Assembly (NCBI GenBank): GCA_900455155.1
Contig: UGUC01000004.1
Coordinates: forward strand, 682,001-746,000
Direction of reading: 5' to 3'
From: Providencia stuartii
GTDB lineage: Bacteria > Pseudomonadota > Gammaproteobacteria > Enterobacterales > Enterobacteriaceae
Length of the DNA: 64,000 nucleotides
Program-made: the position numbers and the translations under genes
The notes under the pieces: model-generated
Database searches by the model: none
Told to the model about the DNA's origin: nothing
Seen by the model: the letters and a program-made list of their open reading frames with translations, nothing else
In this document: piece by piece, positions 52,056-60,732 of the stretch
Layout of the letters: each line of letters opens with the position of its first letter
How positions within the stretch are numbered: position 1 is the first letter of the stretch

Positions 52056-52099
52056 TTACCTGTTTTGGTTTAAGAGGTTAATATTAATAAAACAGGTAA
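52056..52099. repeat. inverted repeat with TTACCTG/CAGGTAA arms
   Basis: TTACCTGTTTT (52056-52066) and AAAACAGGTAA (52089-52099) form an 11-bp stem. A related hairpin lies at 53075-53113, on the other side of the rhs/symE fragments. Confidence 0.6.
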
Positions 52100-52142
52100 T
52101 TTCACTAAATAAATTACACGTTAACTCTATTTTACTGGAAAA

Positions 52143-52620
52143 TTAAAAGCTGTTAAACCTGCATCTTCTATTAACTTGATGGGTGACATGCCCACGGAGG
52201 TCATACCCCGTTTCATTGTCCAATAACCCGCTGGTGCGGTCCGTTTCACGGTGCAAACGGTCTCGCTGATATTCCGCTAAGACGGTGAGTTGGTCGTTAT
52301 CACGCCAGTTGGTTTGCTGTAAGTGACCGGAGCCGTAGTAGAGGTACTCAAAAGCTCGGTTATTCGGCAGTTTTGTCTGGGTTAAATTCTCCAACATATC
52401 GTATTGATGATGATATTCCTCAGTGGCATTGCGATCACTGACTAACTGCCCCAGTGTGTCGTAAGTGAGGGTCAATTCATCGTCATAACTCACCGTCGTC
52501 CCCGTCCGTTGCGCCTCATGTCAGCGCGCTATCGGCACTTGACGCACGGTCACTGGGTTCTGACTATCCTCATATTCTGTACGGTATTCCGTGTTATCAG
52601 GCGACTCTGTCATTCTGGTA
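52143..52620 (-). pseudogene. rhs core fragment
   Basis: MSYDDELTLTYDTLGQLVSD, YHHQYDMLENLTQTKLPNNR, YLYYGSGHLQQTNWRD, DLRGHVTHQVNRR are Rhs/YD repeats (x-Y-D-x-x-G-x-L). Upstream, YRTEYEDSQNPVTVRQVP is in another frame. Neither the N-terminus nor the C-terminal toxin is present. Confidence 0.8.
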
Positions 52621-52712
52621 TTCCTGAGCATTCTGGTAAAGTCGGTTTCACGAATAATACAGTGGGCCAGTTTTGATTGGTCGAAAGTCAATAAAAAGAG
52701 GGGTAGTTTTCG

Positions 52713-53070
52713 ATGAGCATTGACAACCGTAATCAACGAATAAAGCGTTGACTATAGCTAGTGCGCATTCTAAGTCAGTCGTCACCGTAAATAACATCCT
52801 GAAAACAGAACGATTCTACACGGTCGGCTATGCGCCGAAGGGCAAAAACAACACCCACCGCCCGCCATTAACCTTAAAGGTCAGTGGCTGAAAGAGGCAG
52901 TTTTTGAGACCGGCTTCTCCTTTACCGTTAAGATTTTAAACGGCTGTTGGGTATTAATACCGGACCATGAGGATATCTGGGCAATAAAGCAGCAAAATCA
53001 GGCGCAACAAGCTCAGATTGCCGCATTTAAACTTAAGATTAAGGCGCTGTTCGGGGGAGTGATGTGGTAG
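52713..53070 (+). pseudogene. SymE-like toxin gene, frameshifted
   Basis: SymE-family pattern: KTERFYTVGYAPKGKNNTHR, PPLTLK, then (after a missing A near 52880) GQWLKEAVFETGFSFTVKIL, NGCWVLIP. This fits the 'LxGxWLxxAGFxxGxxVxV' core of SymE, an AbrB-fold SOS-linked toxin controlled in E. coli by the antisense RNA SymR. The start is uncertain (ATG 52713 with a further shift near 52748, or TTG 52748). SymE-like genes are common beside rhs loci. I cannot see a clear antisense promoter. Confidence 0.65.
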
Positions 53071-53074
53071 TGAT

Positions 53075-53113
53075 TTACCTGCTTTGGTGTGCTGTTGTAG
53101 CCAAAGCAGGTAA
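53075..53113. terminator. perfect 13-bp hairpin after the symE-like gene
   Basis: TTACCTGCTTTGG (53075-53087) pairs with CCAAAGCAGGTAA (53101-53113), with a 13-base loop. It lies between convergent genes, 5 bases past the symE-like stop; no long T-tract. Confidence 0.55.
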
Positions 53114-53158
53114 TACAGGCTCGAACTATTTACAGAGTTCAATTTAAATTACAGCCCA

Positions 53159-53590
53159 TTAAAATACCTTGATTTTTGATAACCAATAATTTCCTTTATC
53201 ATAAATACATCCAAGTAAAACGTTTCCCTCTGTTTTAATCGTTAATTCACGGCCATTACAGTATTTGTTTTCAAAAGACCATTCTATATCTGCTACGTCA
53301 AGATATCTCATTATAAGCTCGAAACTTGTTTCACTACATATAGATAGGTCATTCAATATAAACACAGGACAACGAGCCAAATCAAATCCTATAGAGTATA
53401 CTACTGAATTAATTATCATTATCTCTAATGCATCATGAAAATACGAAAACCCTTCATGCTTATTTTTATTATCAAAATAACATTTCTGTCCCAAGTCTTT
53501 TTTTGAGAAGATAGAATATACATCTTTTTCATGCGAACCTATTTTTAATGATAAATAGGTTCCTGTTTTTAAAAAACTAGTTAAGTTCAT
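53159..53590 (-). CDS. putative Rhs immunity protein (for CT1)
   Basis: 143 residues, AT-rich. [60 protein letters not shown]. Starts 14 bases inside the end of the preceding rhs-CT frame, the classic position of a cognate immunity gene. No family identified. Its pattern of short strands and 'I-G-F/I-N-x-D' recalls the immunity-like protein at 58260, which may share the fold. Confidence 0.6.
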   Translation of the reverse strand: MNLTSFLKTGTYLSLKIGSHEKDVYSIFSKKDLGQKCYFDNKNKHEGFSYFHDALEIMIINSVVYSIGFDLARCPVFILNDLSICSETSFELIMRYLDVADIEWSFENKYCNGRELTIKTEGNVLLGCIYDKGNYWLSKIKVF

Positions 53591-54458
53591 TAAATTTTTC
53601 CAACATTTTAGAGAACTTGTCTATACCTCTTTCTGCTAACCCAATTGAGTTTTTACTGCTGCTTGGGTCACTTAGTATTCTCTTAAAATCATTCATTGTT
53701 TGAGTAATTTGAGTTTTGGCTTGCCCCATTATTTTTTGATTCCCCATTAAATCACCAATATATTTATCAGCTTGATTTAGCGATTTATTACTGGCTCCTT
53801 TCATGTTACCAAAACGTTCCCATACAAGGTTACCGGATTTATCCAACCCTAACTTAGCTTCAGTAATCTTTCTACCATCAACAGATATATCTAAATGAGG
53901 CCCTTTGACCCTAACATCATCAAACTGGTATGGTTGCATCTTACTGGTACACGCCAGCCCCCACGGATCAACCCAACCCACCGGATTCGGCGCATACTGG
54001 TACAGATTTAACCCACCCGCTAACCCGATAGGGCCTTGCTGGGTAAAACGGCCTAAATCTGGGGCGTAGTACCTGAAGGTATTATAGTGCAGACCGGTCT
54101 CTTTTTCGAAATATTACCCTTGAAAACGCAGGTTCTGTTTACCGCTAAAATTGCTAGTAGGGCGAGGGCGGGCCTGACGCTGTAAATTCCCCCCAAACAC
54201 CCTATTGACCTTGCCAAACGAGATGACCGTCACTGTTGGTGAGCGTCTCCGGCAATCCGTTTAAGCCACTGTGCGTGTAATAGATGGCGCACCGTGGATT
54301 GACGGGGGTATCCGTGCACTCAATACGGGCTAAAGAGGTATAACTGTGGTCATTGTACGCATGGTACACCGTGGTGTGCGGTTTGGTGCCTAAATGCTGG
54401 GTAATTACCCTAAAAGGTCATACTGATAGCTGTTATAGTACCCGTATCCTGAAGTAGA
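53577..54458 (-). pseudogene. displaced rhs C-terminal cassette CT1
   Basis: The minus strand carries the end of an Rhs core ([38 protein letters not shown]) followed by a variable C-terminus of about 125 residues ([58 protein letters not shown]). The core has TAA at 54114-54116 where other copies have CAA (FQGQYF), a C6 stretch shift and an internal deletion joining QHLG to TKPHTTVYHAYN. The toxin part itself is open. No catalytic motif recognised; without the N-terminus it is an orphan tip. Confidence 0.75.
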
Positions 54459-54792
54459 AATATAGCGTTGAAGCCCTTTTTGGGCTGGATTTGTGCAATA
54501 ATTGCCTGTTATCAATTGTTATGGTTTGTTGTTGATAAATGTTAAGGTTGCTCGCAGTCTGCTACTACAAAAAGCTTCAGGTTGAAATTAATTATCGCTG
54601 TTTCATTTTAGCGGAAGTGGACAATATCTTTCGTATCGTTTTGATTGGTGCAATATTGGGGTATTAGGTTATTCTTACTTCAATATCGGACGATTCTCAT
54701 ATGTCTAATAATTACTATAGTTAGTACAATATACACTTGAATTTCATATCTATATGAAATAATTATAAATTCTTAATTTTGAGCTATCTTCG
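54459..54792. other. spacer with a solitary IS-like end
   Basis: No gene. A short hairpin AGCCC-TTTTT-GGGCT lies near 54475. CGCTGTTTCATTTTAGCGGA at about 54594-54613 matches the end of the IS3 remnant near 48961, so it is probably a leftover IS end. Confidence 0.45.
54741..54760 (+). promoter_or_regulatory. 9-2-9 palindrome in the promoter of the lipoprotein gene
   Basis: ATTTCATAT-CT-ATATGAAAT, perfect. It lies just after a TTGAAT (-35 like) and before TAATTA/TATAAA (-10 like), 33 bases upstream of the ATG. A dimeric repressor site is possible. Confidence 0.45.
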
Positions 54793-55230
54793 ATGAATAA
54801 AAAATTCAATTTAAGTATTATTTTAGTTTCACTGATCATATTAAGTGGTTGTACTCAGAAACATAGAGATACCATATCAGATATAACTTATGCATTAACA
54901 GGTGTCCCTGGTGCAAAGCACAAAAACAATGGAAACAATAGCACTACAATGAAATCAAAAGCACAATTAGAAAGAGAAAAAGAGGAGTATGAATTCAAAA
55001 ATCGCCGCCAAAGTTGGATTGGTAAATCTATCGATGACCTAATAATGCAAAGGGGCAGCCCTTTTGGGGTTCATAAGAGACAGGATGGGGGGTCTCAGTA
55101 TACCTTTAAGAAAACCCAAAACAGTTCTAATGACCCGTACCTTAATAACCCTCGCTTATGTGTAGATAACTTTATTACCGATAAAAATGGATTAATTAAA
55201 GACTGGTCATCTTCTAACTGCCTTTATTAA
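54793..55230 (+). CDS. small lipoprotein, unknown function
   Basis: 145 residues with a type II signal peptide and a lipobox (LIILSGC, Cys20). Charged middle (LEREKEEYEFKNRRQSW), then IGKSIDDLIMQRGSPFGVHK, YTFKKTQNSS, CVDNFITDKNGLIKDWSSSN. The second half resembles the SmpA/OmlA-type 'G-x-x-x-x-x-L-x-x-x-x-G-x-P' fold of small lipoproteins. No cognate toxin nearby is obvious; it could be an orphan periplasmic immunity lipoprotein or an acquired envelope protein. Confidence 0.65.
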   Translation: MNKKFNLSIILVSLIILSGCTQKHRDTISDITYALTGVPGAKHKNNGNNSTTMKSKAQLEREKEEYEFKNRRQSWIGKSIDDLIMQRGSPFGVHKRQDGGSQYTFKKTQNSSNDPYLNNPRLCVDNFITDKNGLIKDWSSSNCLY

Positions 55231-55241
55231 CCAGAGCGACC

Positions 55242-56177
55242 CTGTAAATAATTTTGTGTATTTGCCTTTTATTAAAGGTGACCGTCTAGGCGGTCGCCAA
55301 ACGTAATAATAAAACGGCTCATTGCCTGTTTCCAGTTTTGAATTGGCATGCTCCATTTTTTAGAAGCTGATTCAATCGCTAAGTAAATCACTTTACGCAT
55401 TAAATCATCGCTGGGGAATACCTTACGTTTTTTTAATCGCATGACGAATAACGCTATTTAGTGACTTGATGGCATTCGTGGTATATTTAGTGTTTTCATT
55501 TTCGGCCATCCGCATTCCCAAAAGTTCTTTATGTCCTTCAGTATTGATGGCTCATGCAAGAAAAACAGACTTATTGATAACCCTGCCATCGTGACGCACT
55601 TTGACAACAATGCAGTCAAGATAAACAATAGGATACCGCGATTCGAGTGGTCGGTTTTGCCATTCTTGGACTTGCTCTTTAACGGCATCAGTGACTTTTG
55701 AAATTAGGGTCGGAGAAACATCCGCATCGTACATTTCCTTGAATGTAGCGACGATTTCACGGGAGGCATTCCTTTTGCGTAGAGGGATAAAATTTGACTG
55801 TCCATCAGAGTGATGCGAGTTTGATTTTTCGTAATCAACTGAGGTTCAAAACTGCCTTCACGGTCACGTGGCGTGTTCAATTCAAAATCACCATCGTCCG
55901 TGAGTAATGTTTTAGATGAATAGCCGTTACGCATGTTAATACCTGTTTTGGTACTATTTTTTCATATCCCAAATGCTCAGTCAGTTCGGCGCTTAATGCC
56001 GTCTCAACGGTCAATTTAGTCAGCATGTGAGTGAACTGATTAAGATCAGCTTCGGTCTTAATCCCTTTTGCAAATTCTGCTGCAAGGGCTTTTAGTTTTT
56101 TCTCGTCCCATAATATACCTGCTGTGTTGTTGAAATTAACCTATCAAAAGCAGGCAAATACACAATCTAAATTACAG
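55242..56177 (-). mobile_element. IS256-family element, internally deleted, with both terminal inverted repeats
   Basis: The ends CTGTAAATAATTTTGTGTAT (from 55242) and its partner at 56152-56177 match over about 26 bases (GTGTATTTGCCT shared exactly). Length about 936, shorter than a normal IS256 (about 1.3 kb). No matching 8-9 bp target duplication is seen at the edges. Confidence 0.75.
55272..56111 (-). pseudogene. IS256-family transposase, deleted and frameshifted
   Basis: Read on the minus strand: DEKKLKALAAEFAKGIKTEA, MRNGYSSKTLLTDDGDFELN, TPRDREGSFEPQLITKNQTR, MYDADVSPTLISKVTDAVKE, YPIVYLDCIVVKVRHDGRVI (first catalytic Asp region), GMRMAENEN. It then jumps to KYTTNAIKSLNSVIRHAIKK, KKWSMPIQNWKQAMSRFIIT and FGDRLDGHL. 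About 90 residues of the catalytic core are missing, and several frame changes occur, so it cannot transpose by itself. The first codons also show an extra G. Confidence 0.8.
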
Positions 56178-56251
56178 TCTCTAAAGACAATCAATAACGT
56201 TAGTGTTTTTCACTTAAGTAATTTTTGCAACAAGCCCTTTTTTAGTGATAA

Positions 56252-56879
56252 TTACCAGCCTTCCCAAGCATCATATTTATAATTATCGTCGATTTTTTCA
56301 AATTTAACACCACATAGTTTTAGTGACTCAAACTTATTCTTAAATAATGATGAACATACAGGTTTTGATATTTCATTACAAATGAATAAATGCTCATGAA
56401 TATCATCTCTAATTTTAAATTTATCTATTCTTTCGTAGTATATTTTTTCTAAGTTTTTTTTCATCTGGAGTGTTAAATTCACCCGTCTCTATATCCTTTG
56501 ATATCGTAAATATCGATTTAGACTCATCCATTATAGATAAGTAACTTAGAATATAAAATAAATAATATTCTTTTGATGGGGTTTTGTTTTTATACAATCT
56601 AACTTTAACAGGAATGCTGATACATTTCACCTTCAATTCGGAGAGTAATATTAACATATCAGATGAAATTAAGTTATCATTTGAAAAGTAATCACTATCT
56701 AATTTATATGCCTTTATTTTAACTGCATAATTATTTGAAAAATCCTCTGGTAGTGGTGGTGCAGTAAAAAGGTCATAATTAGGTAATTCTGGTACCCACT
56801 CTTGGTCCATAAAATATGGTATTCCTTCATCATTCGGAGAATATTCGATAACAAAAAATTCATTTTCACTATTAATCAT
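56252..56879 (-). CDS. putative Imm11/DUF1629-like immunity protein for CT2, apparent frameshift
   Basis: Starts at 56879, overlapping the stop of the preceding rhs-CT frame (ATGA-type overlap), so it is the cognate immunity gene. Two frames join when one A is dropped in the A8 run near 56454-56461: ...FNTPDEK then NLEKIYYERIDKFKIRDDIH. Repaired length about 208. YYLFYILSYLSIMDESKSIF, EHLFICNEISKPVCSSLFKN and LKLCGVKFEKID follow the DUF1629/Imm11 layout (Y-x-x-x-x-x-L-x-x-x-D near the middle, 'G-V-x-F' at the end). The family call is an inference. Confidence 0.6.
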
Positions 56880-58215
56880 AATAATCTACCTGTGTTAGGA
56901 TCAGTTTTAAACAAGCCATTATCAAGTCCTTTCCTTGCCCAGTATTGGATTTCTTTTATCCCCAGAGCTAATTGCGTATCGCTCAACTTGTTTGCCTGGG
57001 TTGCAAGTTGAGACAATTTATTCCTTACAGCACTGGTATATTGATTATGATTAGACCAATGGCCTGGTATTTCCATTTTGCTAGCAAGACCTTTTGATCC
57101 AGGTAAAAAGGCTCCATTTGAAGCTCCATCATCATCCCAACCAATCTTTTTAAGTCGATCAAAAAGATATTTAAAGTTCTTATCTTTCATTAACTCTTCA
57201 GGAATAAGATGATGGTTAGCCATGCCATCACCAGTTTTTGCTCCCATATTTCGACCTAAGGCACAACTCGATAGTCCTAGCGGATCGTTCCACGTCAGTG
57301 GATTTGGCGCATACTGGTACAGGTTCAATCCACCCGCTAACCCGATAGGATCTTGCTGGGTAAAGCGACCTAAATCCGGGGCGTAGTACCTGAAAGTATT
57401 ATAGTGCAGGCCGGTTTCTTTGTCGAAATATTGCCCTTGAAAACGCAGGTTTTGTTCACTGTTAAACTCACCGGTAGGGCGGGCCTGACGCTGTAAATTC
57501 CCCCAAACACCATATTGACCTTGCCAAACGAGATGACCGTCACCGTTGGTGAGCGCCTCCGGCAATCCGTTTAAGCCACTGTGCGTGTAATAGATGGCGC
57601 ACCGTGGATTGGCGGGGGTATCCGTACACTCAATACGGGCTAAGGAGGTATAACTGTGGTCATTGTACGCATGGTACACCGTGGTGTGCGGTTTGGTGCT
57701 ACTGTGCTCATGGGTAAGCACCATCCCCACCCAGCCAAAGGTTTGCACTTCATCCGGCTCACGGGTGGGGTAAGTGAGGGTATTGGCTATCGCACTGGCT
57801 TTCCATAAGCGTTTTTCAATTCGCCGCCCGAGGATATCATAACGGTATTCCGCGCGCTCATAACCCAGTGGGCCTTGGTGAATATCGACCGCAATAATCC
57901 GGTTCTCTGCATCGTAATGATAATGCTGTCCGGAAGTGCTGCCTTTTTCACAACGTGAAACCATGCGCCCAAAACCGTCATACTGATAATCAAATTGGTC
58001 GCTGTGGTGCACTTGGTTATGCAGGGCACTTTGCTGACGGTCTTTAAATAAATTTGCCGCTTCATCGTAGCGAAAATGTTCCGTTTGCACCGAGCCTAAA
58101 TGTTGGGGTCATACTGATAGCTGTTATAGTACCCGTGCCCTGACGTAAATAAATCATTCCCTTGGCCGTAACTGACACTGCGCTCTGTCAGGTTATTGTG
58201 CTTATCAAGGGTTAC
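56876..58215 (-). CDS. displaced rhs C-terminal cassette CT2 with an AHH-type nuclease domain
   Basis: Truncated Rhs: after a piece reading LDKHNNLTERSVSYGQGN...YYNSYQYDP, one C is missing near 58109, and the frame QTEHFRYDEAANLFKDRQQ runs 404 codons. YD repeats follow, then [20 protein letters not shown] and PNPLTWNDPLGL, the core end. The toxin part (about 110 residues) has 'MANHHLIPEELM' and GWDDDGASNGAFLP, as in the AHH clade of HNH/Endo VII nucleases, so it probably cuts DNA. No N-terminal delivery part is present, so it is an orphan unless recombined onto a full rhs. Confidence 0.78.
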
Positions 58216-58259
58216 TGCTGTAAATACGCAATTTTATATTTTTCTTATCATCTTAAAGC

Positions 58260-58685
58260 TTATCTTATTGAAGCCGTTCCTAATTCTCCAGACAACGATA
58301 AATTAATAACCACATTATCACCAATTAATTGTAACACATCATTTACATTACTTAACTTCCAATTATTCTCTTTAGAAAAACCATCCCAATCATTAACCAT
58401 CCAATTCTTAGATTTTTTATTAACAATCATTTTGTTACGTTTACTAAGAAAGTCTATGTTTATACCGATAATAAAACCACATTCTGTTAATATGTTAACA
58501 TTACCATATAAATAATTTAAAACTTTTTTCTTCTTGGTCAATCTACAAACAGGTAATTCCGCATTACCTAGCACCTTCGTTATTAATAACTCCGGCGAAC
58601 CGACTCCAAGACCCATTATATTATTCCCATCATTTAAAAAATCAATGAAGTCCAATTCCAATGGAGGAATCCATTTTTCACTCAT
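58260..58685 (-). CDS. putative orphan Rhs immunity protein
   Basis: 141 residues: MSEKWIPPLELDFIDFLNDG, NNIMGLGVGSPELLITKVLG, YGNVNILTECGFIIGINIDF, NDVLQLIGDNVVINLSLSGE. Not recognised. It follows, 4 bases downstream, the tail of a toxin gene that was cut off by an IS481 insertion, so the immunity gene has outlived its toxin. The short beta-rich layout is similar to the protein at 53159. Confidence 0.55.
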   Translation of the reverse strand: MSEKWIPPLELDFIDFLNDGNNIMGLGVGSPELLITKVLGNAELPVCRLTKKKKVLNYLYGNVNILTECGFIIGINIDFLSKRNKMIVNKKSKNWMVNDWDGFSKENNWKLSNVNDVLQLIGDNVVINLSLSGELGTASIR

Positions 58686-58689
58686 ATCA

Positions 58690-58799
58690 TTAACACCTTA
58701 TTTTAGAGTTATATCTTTCAACATTACGCCCTATATTACGAAGTTCTCACGAACGACCATTAGCAAGATCACGTAAAGAACCTGTTTCTATGAAAATCT
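58690..58799 (-). pseudogene. C-terminal tail of an Rhs toxin, cut by IS481
   Basis: Reads IFIETGSLRDLANGRS, TGA, ELRNIGRNVERYNSKIRC, stop. TGA stands where CGA (Arg) would fit. The frame is cut at 58800, the IS481 boundary; nothing matching lies on the far side of the IS. Confidence 0.5.
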
Positions 58800-59779
58800 G
58801 GACTTCGGTTGACAATTAGTTTTTTCTAATTGTAGCCGGAGGTCAGATATGATGAACATTAAAGCTAAACGAGATATTGCACATAAAACAAAAATCTTAA
58901 ATCATGCCCGTAAGAGCAAAAATATTGCTAAAATTTGTCGTCATTTTGGGATCAGTAGAGAAACTTTTTATACTTGGAAAAGAGCTTATGAACGAGATGG
59001 CGAGAAAGGATTAATCAACAATAAACCCTGCCCTGAAAACCCAACCAGAAGAGTTGCAAAACACATCGAAGAGCTAGTTATTTATCTGCGTACGACTTAC
59101 CATTTTGGTCCCCAACGTATCGCTTGGTATCTGCTGCGGTTTCATAATATCAAAATATCACGTTCTGGTTGCTATTATGTCTTGCTTAGAAATAAATTAA
59201 ATCAACTCCCTCAAAATCAGCGAAGCCGCTCTAAACCATTATTTAAACGTTATCAGAAACAAGTACTAGGGCATCATGTTCAGGTTGATGTGAAGTTTCT
59301 ATTTTTTAATACACCTGACGGGCAATGAATTAAACGTTTTCAATATACGGCGATTGATGATGCGACACGGATCAGAGCGCTTAAAATTTATGAGAGGCAT
59401 AATCAGGCTAATGCCATTGATTTCATTAATTATGTCGTTGATAAATTTCCCTTTAGGATTAAAATGATTAGAACGGATAATGGACACGAATTCCAATCAA
59501 AATTTAATTGGCATATTCATGATTTAGGGATGGAACATGTTTATATCAGGCCAGCTACCCCAAGATTGAATGGGAAAGTAGAGCGTTCTCATTTAACAGA
59601 TAAACAGGAATTTTATCAATTAATCGATTATAAAGATGATGTCGATTTACATGAAAAGTTAGCTGAATGGGAAGTATTTTATAATTGTCATCGTCCCCAC
59701 TCAGCTCATGCTGGTAAAACACCGTATGAAGTGTTAAAAAATAAGCTTGGTTTTTAAGGCTAAGCGTCAGCCGAGGTTC
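58800..59779 (+). mobile_element. IS481-family insertion sequence
   Basis: About 980 bases. The left end GGACTTCGGTTGACAATTAG (58800-58819) and the right end CTAAGCGTCAGCCGAGGTTC (59760-59779) are imperfect inverted repeats (about 15 of 20). It contains one transposase frame. No clear target duplication. Confidence 0.75.
58849..59757 (+). pseudogene. IS481-family transposase with one in-frame TGA
   Basis: 302 codons. N-terminal helix-turn-helix (IAKICRHFGISRETFYTWKR), HTH-like IAWYLLRFHNIKISRSGCYY, then the DDE core: HVQVDVKFL (Asp), IRTDNGHEF (Asp) and NGKVERSHLTDKQEFY (Glu), ending HRPHSAHAGKTPYEVLKNKL. A TGA at 59326-59328 lies between TPDGQ and IKRFQYTAIDDATR, in the same frame on both sides; an Arg CGA or Lys codon would be expected. 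Everything else is intact, so it is either freshly inactivated or a base error. Confidence 0.8.
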
Positions 59780-59930
59780 TGAGTGACACACGTTGAAAAA
59801 GAAGATAAAAAAACTATGAGGTGATGCTGCATTTTGCTTGTGGCAATATTGTTTGGAATAAAGCCCTATTGAGATAAGCTATAAGATAGTTAATGAATCG
59901 GTTGTTTAGTGGGCTGAACATAGGGCGTTA

Positions 59931-59957
59931 AATAAAAAAGCTGGGGAATTCTCAGCT
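59931..59957 (-). terminator. terminator of the degenerate immunity gene
   Basis: Minus strand AGCTGAG-AATTC-CCCAGCT with a run of six T following; it lies just past the stop at 59962. Confidence 0.55.
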
Positions 59958-59961
59958 ATAA

Positions 59962-60276
59962 TCATATTGTTACTGAAAATGTATTTGCATATGCAAGTAA
60001 GTTATTTTTATTTGTCCCTATTAAATATTTTTTACCTATTTCAATCAACCAACTATTAAATTCATCCAGTAAAAATTTATTGGTATCATTAACTTCAAAT
60101 ATGCCAGAGTCAGAAAAAGATTAAACCAAAATATCTAATATCTCCAAAAAACGATCCTCATCTCTTACTATTTCATCCTCCGTAATAGTATGAATATATT
60201 TCATAGCGTAAAGAATCTGAGATAACGTCAAAATTGTTGGGCCATTATGTAATTTATTTAATAGAGTTTCGATCAT
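59962..60276 (-). pseudogene. degenerate immunity-like gene with one nonsense codon
   Basis: An ATG at 60276 opens METLLNKLHNGPTILTLSQI-like coding (MIETLLNKLHNGPTILTLSQ, ILYAMKYIHTITEDEIVRDE, DRFLEILDILV). TAA at codon 52 (60121-60123) interrupts it, and the same frame continues SFSDSGIFEVNDTNKFLLDE, FNSWLIEIGKKYLIGTNKNN to a stop at 59962-59964, 104 codons in all. Each half is too short to be listed as a gene. It follows a toxin tail at 60294, so it looks like a retired immunity gene. Confidence 0.6.
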
Positions 60277-60293
60277 TTTAATTATTCTCCAAA

Positions 60294-60404
60294 CTAATAT
60301 GGCGATTCACTCATAGGTATATGAGGCTGATCCATTTGAGTATTTGCCCGCCCTTTGAGTACATGACCAAAATAGGGGAAATCTTTCCGGAATTTTACTA
60401 ACCA
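60294..60404 (-). pseudogene. C-terminal remnant of a displaced Rhs toxin
   Basis: EWLVKFRKDFPYFGHVLKGR, ANTQMDQPHIPMSESPY, stop at 60294-60296. It overlaps the end of the immunity gene at 60398 in another frame and precedes the degenerate immunity gene at 59962. The 'F-P-x-F-G-H' and 'D-Q-P-H' residues look like the end of a nuclease-type toxin, but the family is unknown. Confidence 0.5.
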
Positions 60405-60730
60405 TTCAATCGAAATAAAAGATAATCGTATAATTTTTCTGCCAAAAATTCAGCATGCTCACTTTTCACTATAAAATTAAAGAAATAATATTGGTCATAT
60501 AAATCCTTAATCATAGGCTCGGAAAACATAAAAAACTCTACATATATAGAATATAGTTCTTTAATATTATTAGATATTTCATTTAAATCAAGTTGATAGT
60601 TTGTTACATCATAAAAAATATTAACATATTCATTGTTAATTCTATTTAGCTCGATAAAAGGAGCATGTTTTTTCTCACACTGTTTCCAATGTTCATCCTT
60701 CTTTTTATCATTTCTATAAATAAATTTCAT
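60398..60730 (-). CDS. putative immunity protein of the full-length rhs
   Basis: 110 residues, strongly AT-rich and acidic: MKFIYRNDKKKDEHWKQCEK, IFYDVTNYQLDLNEISNNIK, FFMFSEPMIKDLYDQYYFFN, EHAEFLAEKLYDYLLFRLNG. Starts 2 bases after the rhs stop, the position of the cognate immunity gene. No family recognised. Predicted cytoplasmic, all-helical with a short strand. Confidence 0.65.
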   Translation of the reverse strand: MKFIYRNDKKKDEHWKQCEKKHAPFIELNRINNEYVNIFYDVTNYQLDLNEISNNIKELYSIYVEFFMFSEPMIKDLYDQYYFFNFIVKSEHAEFLAEKLYDYLLFRLNG

Positions 60731-60732
60731 GA

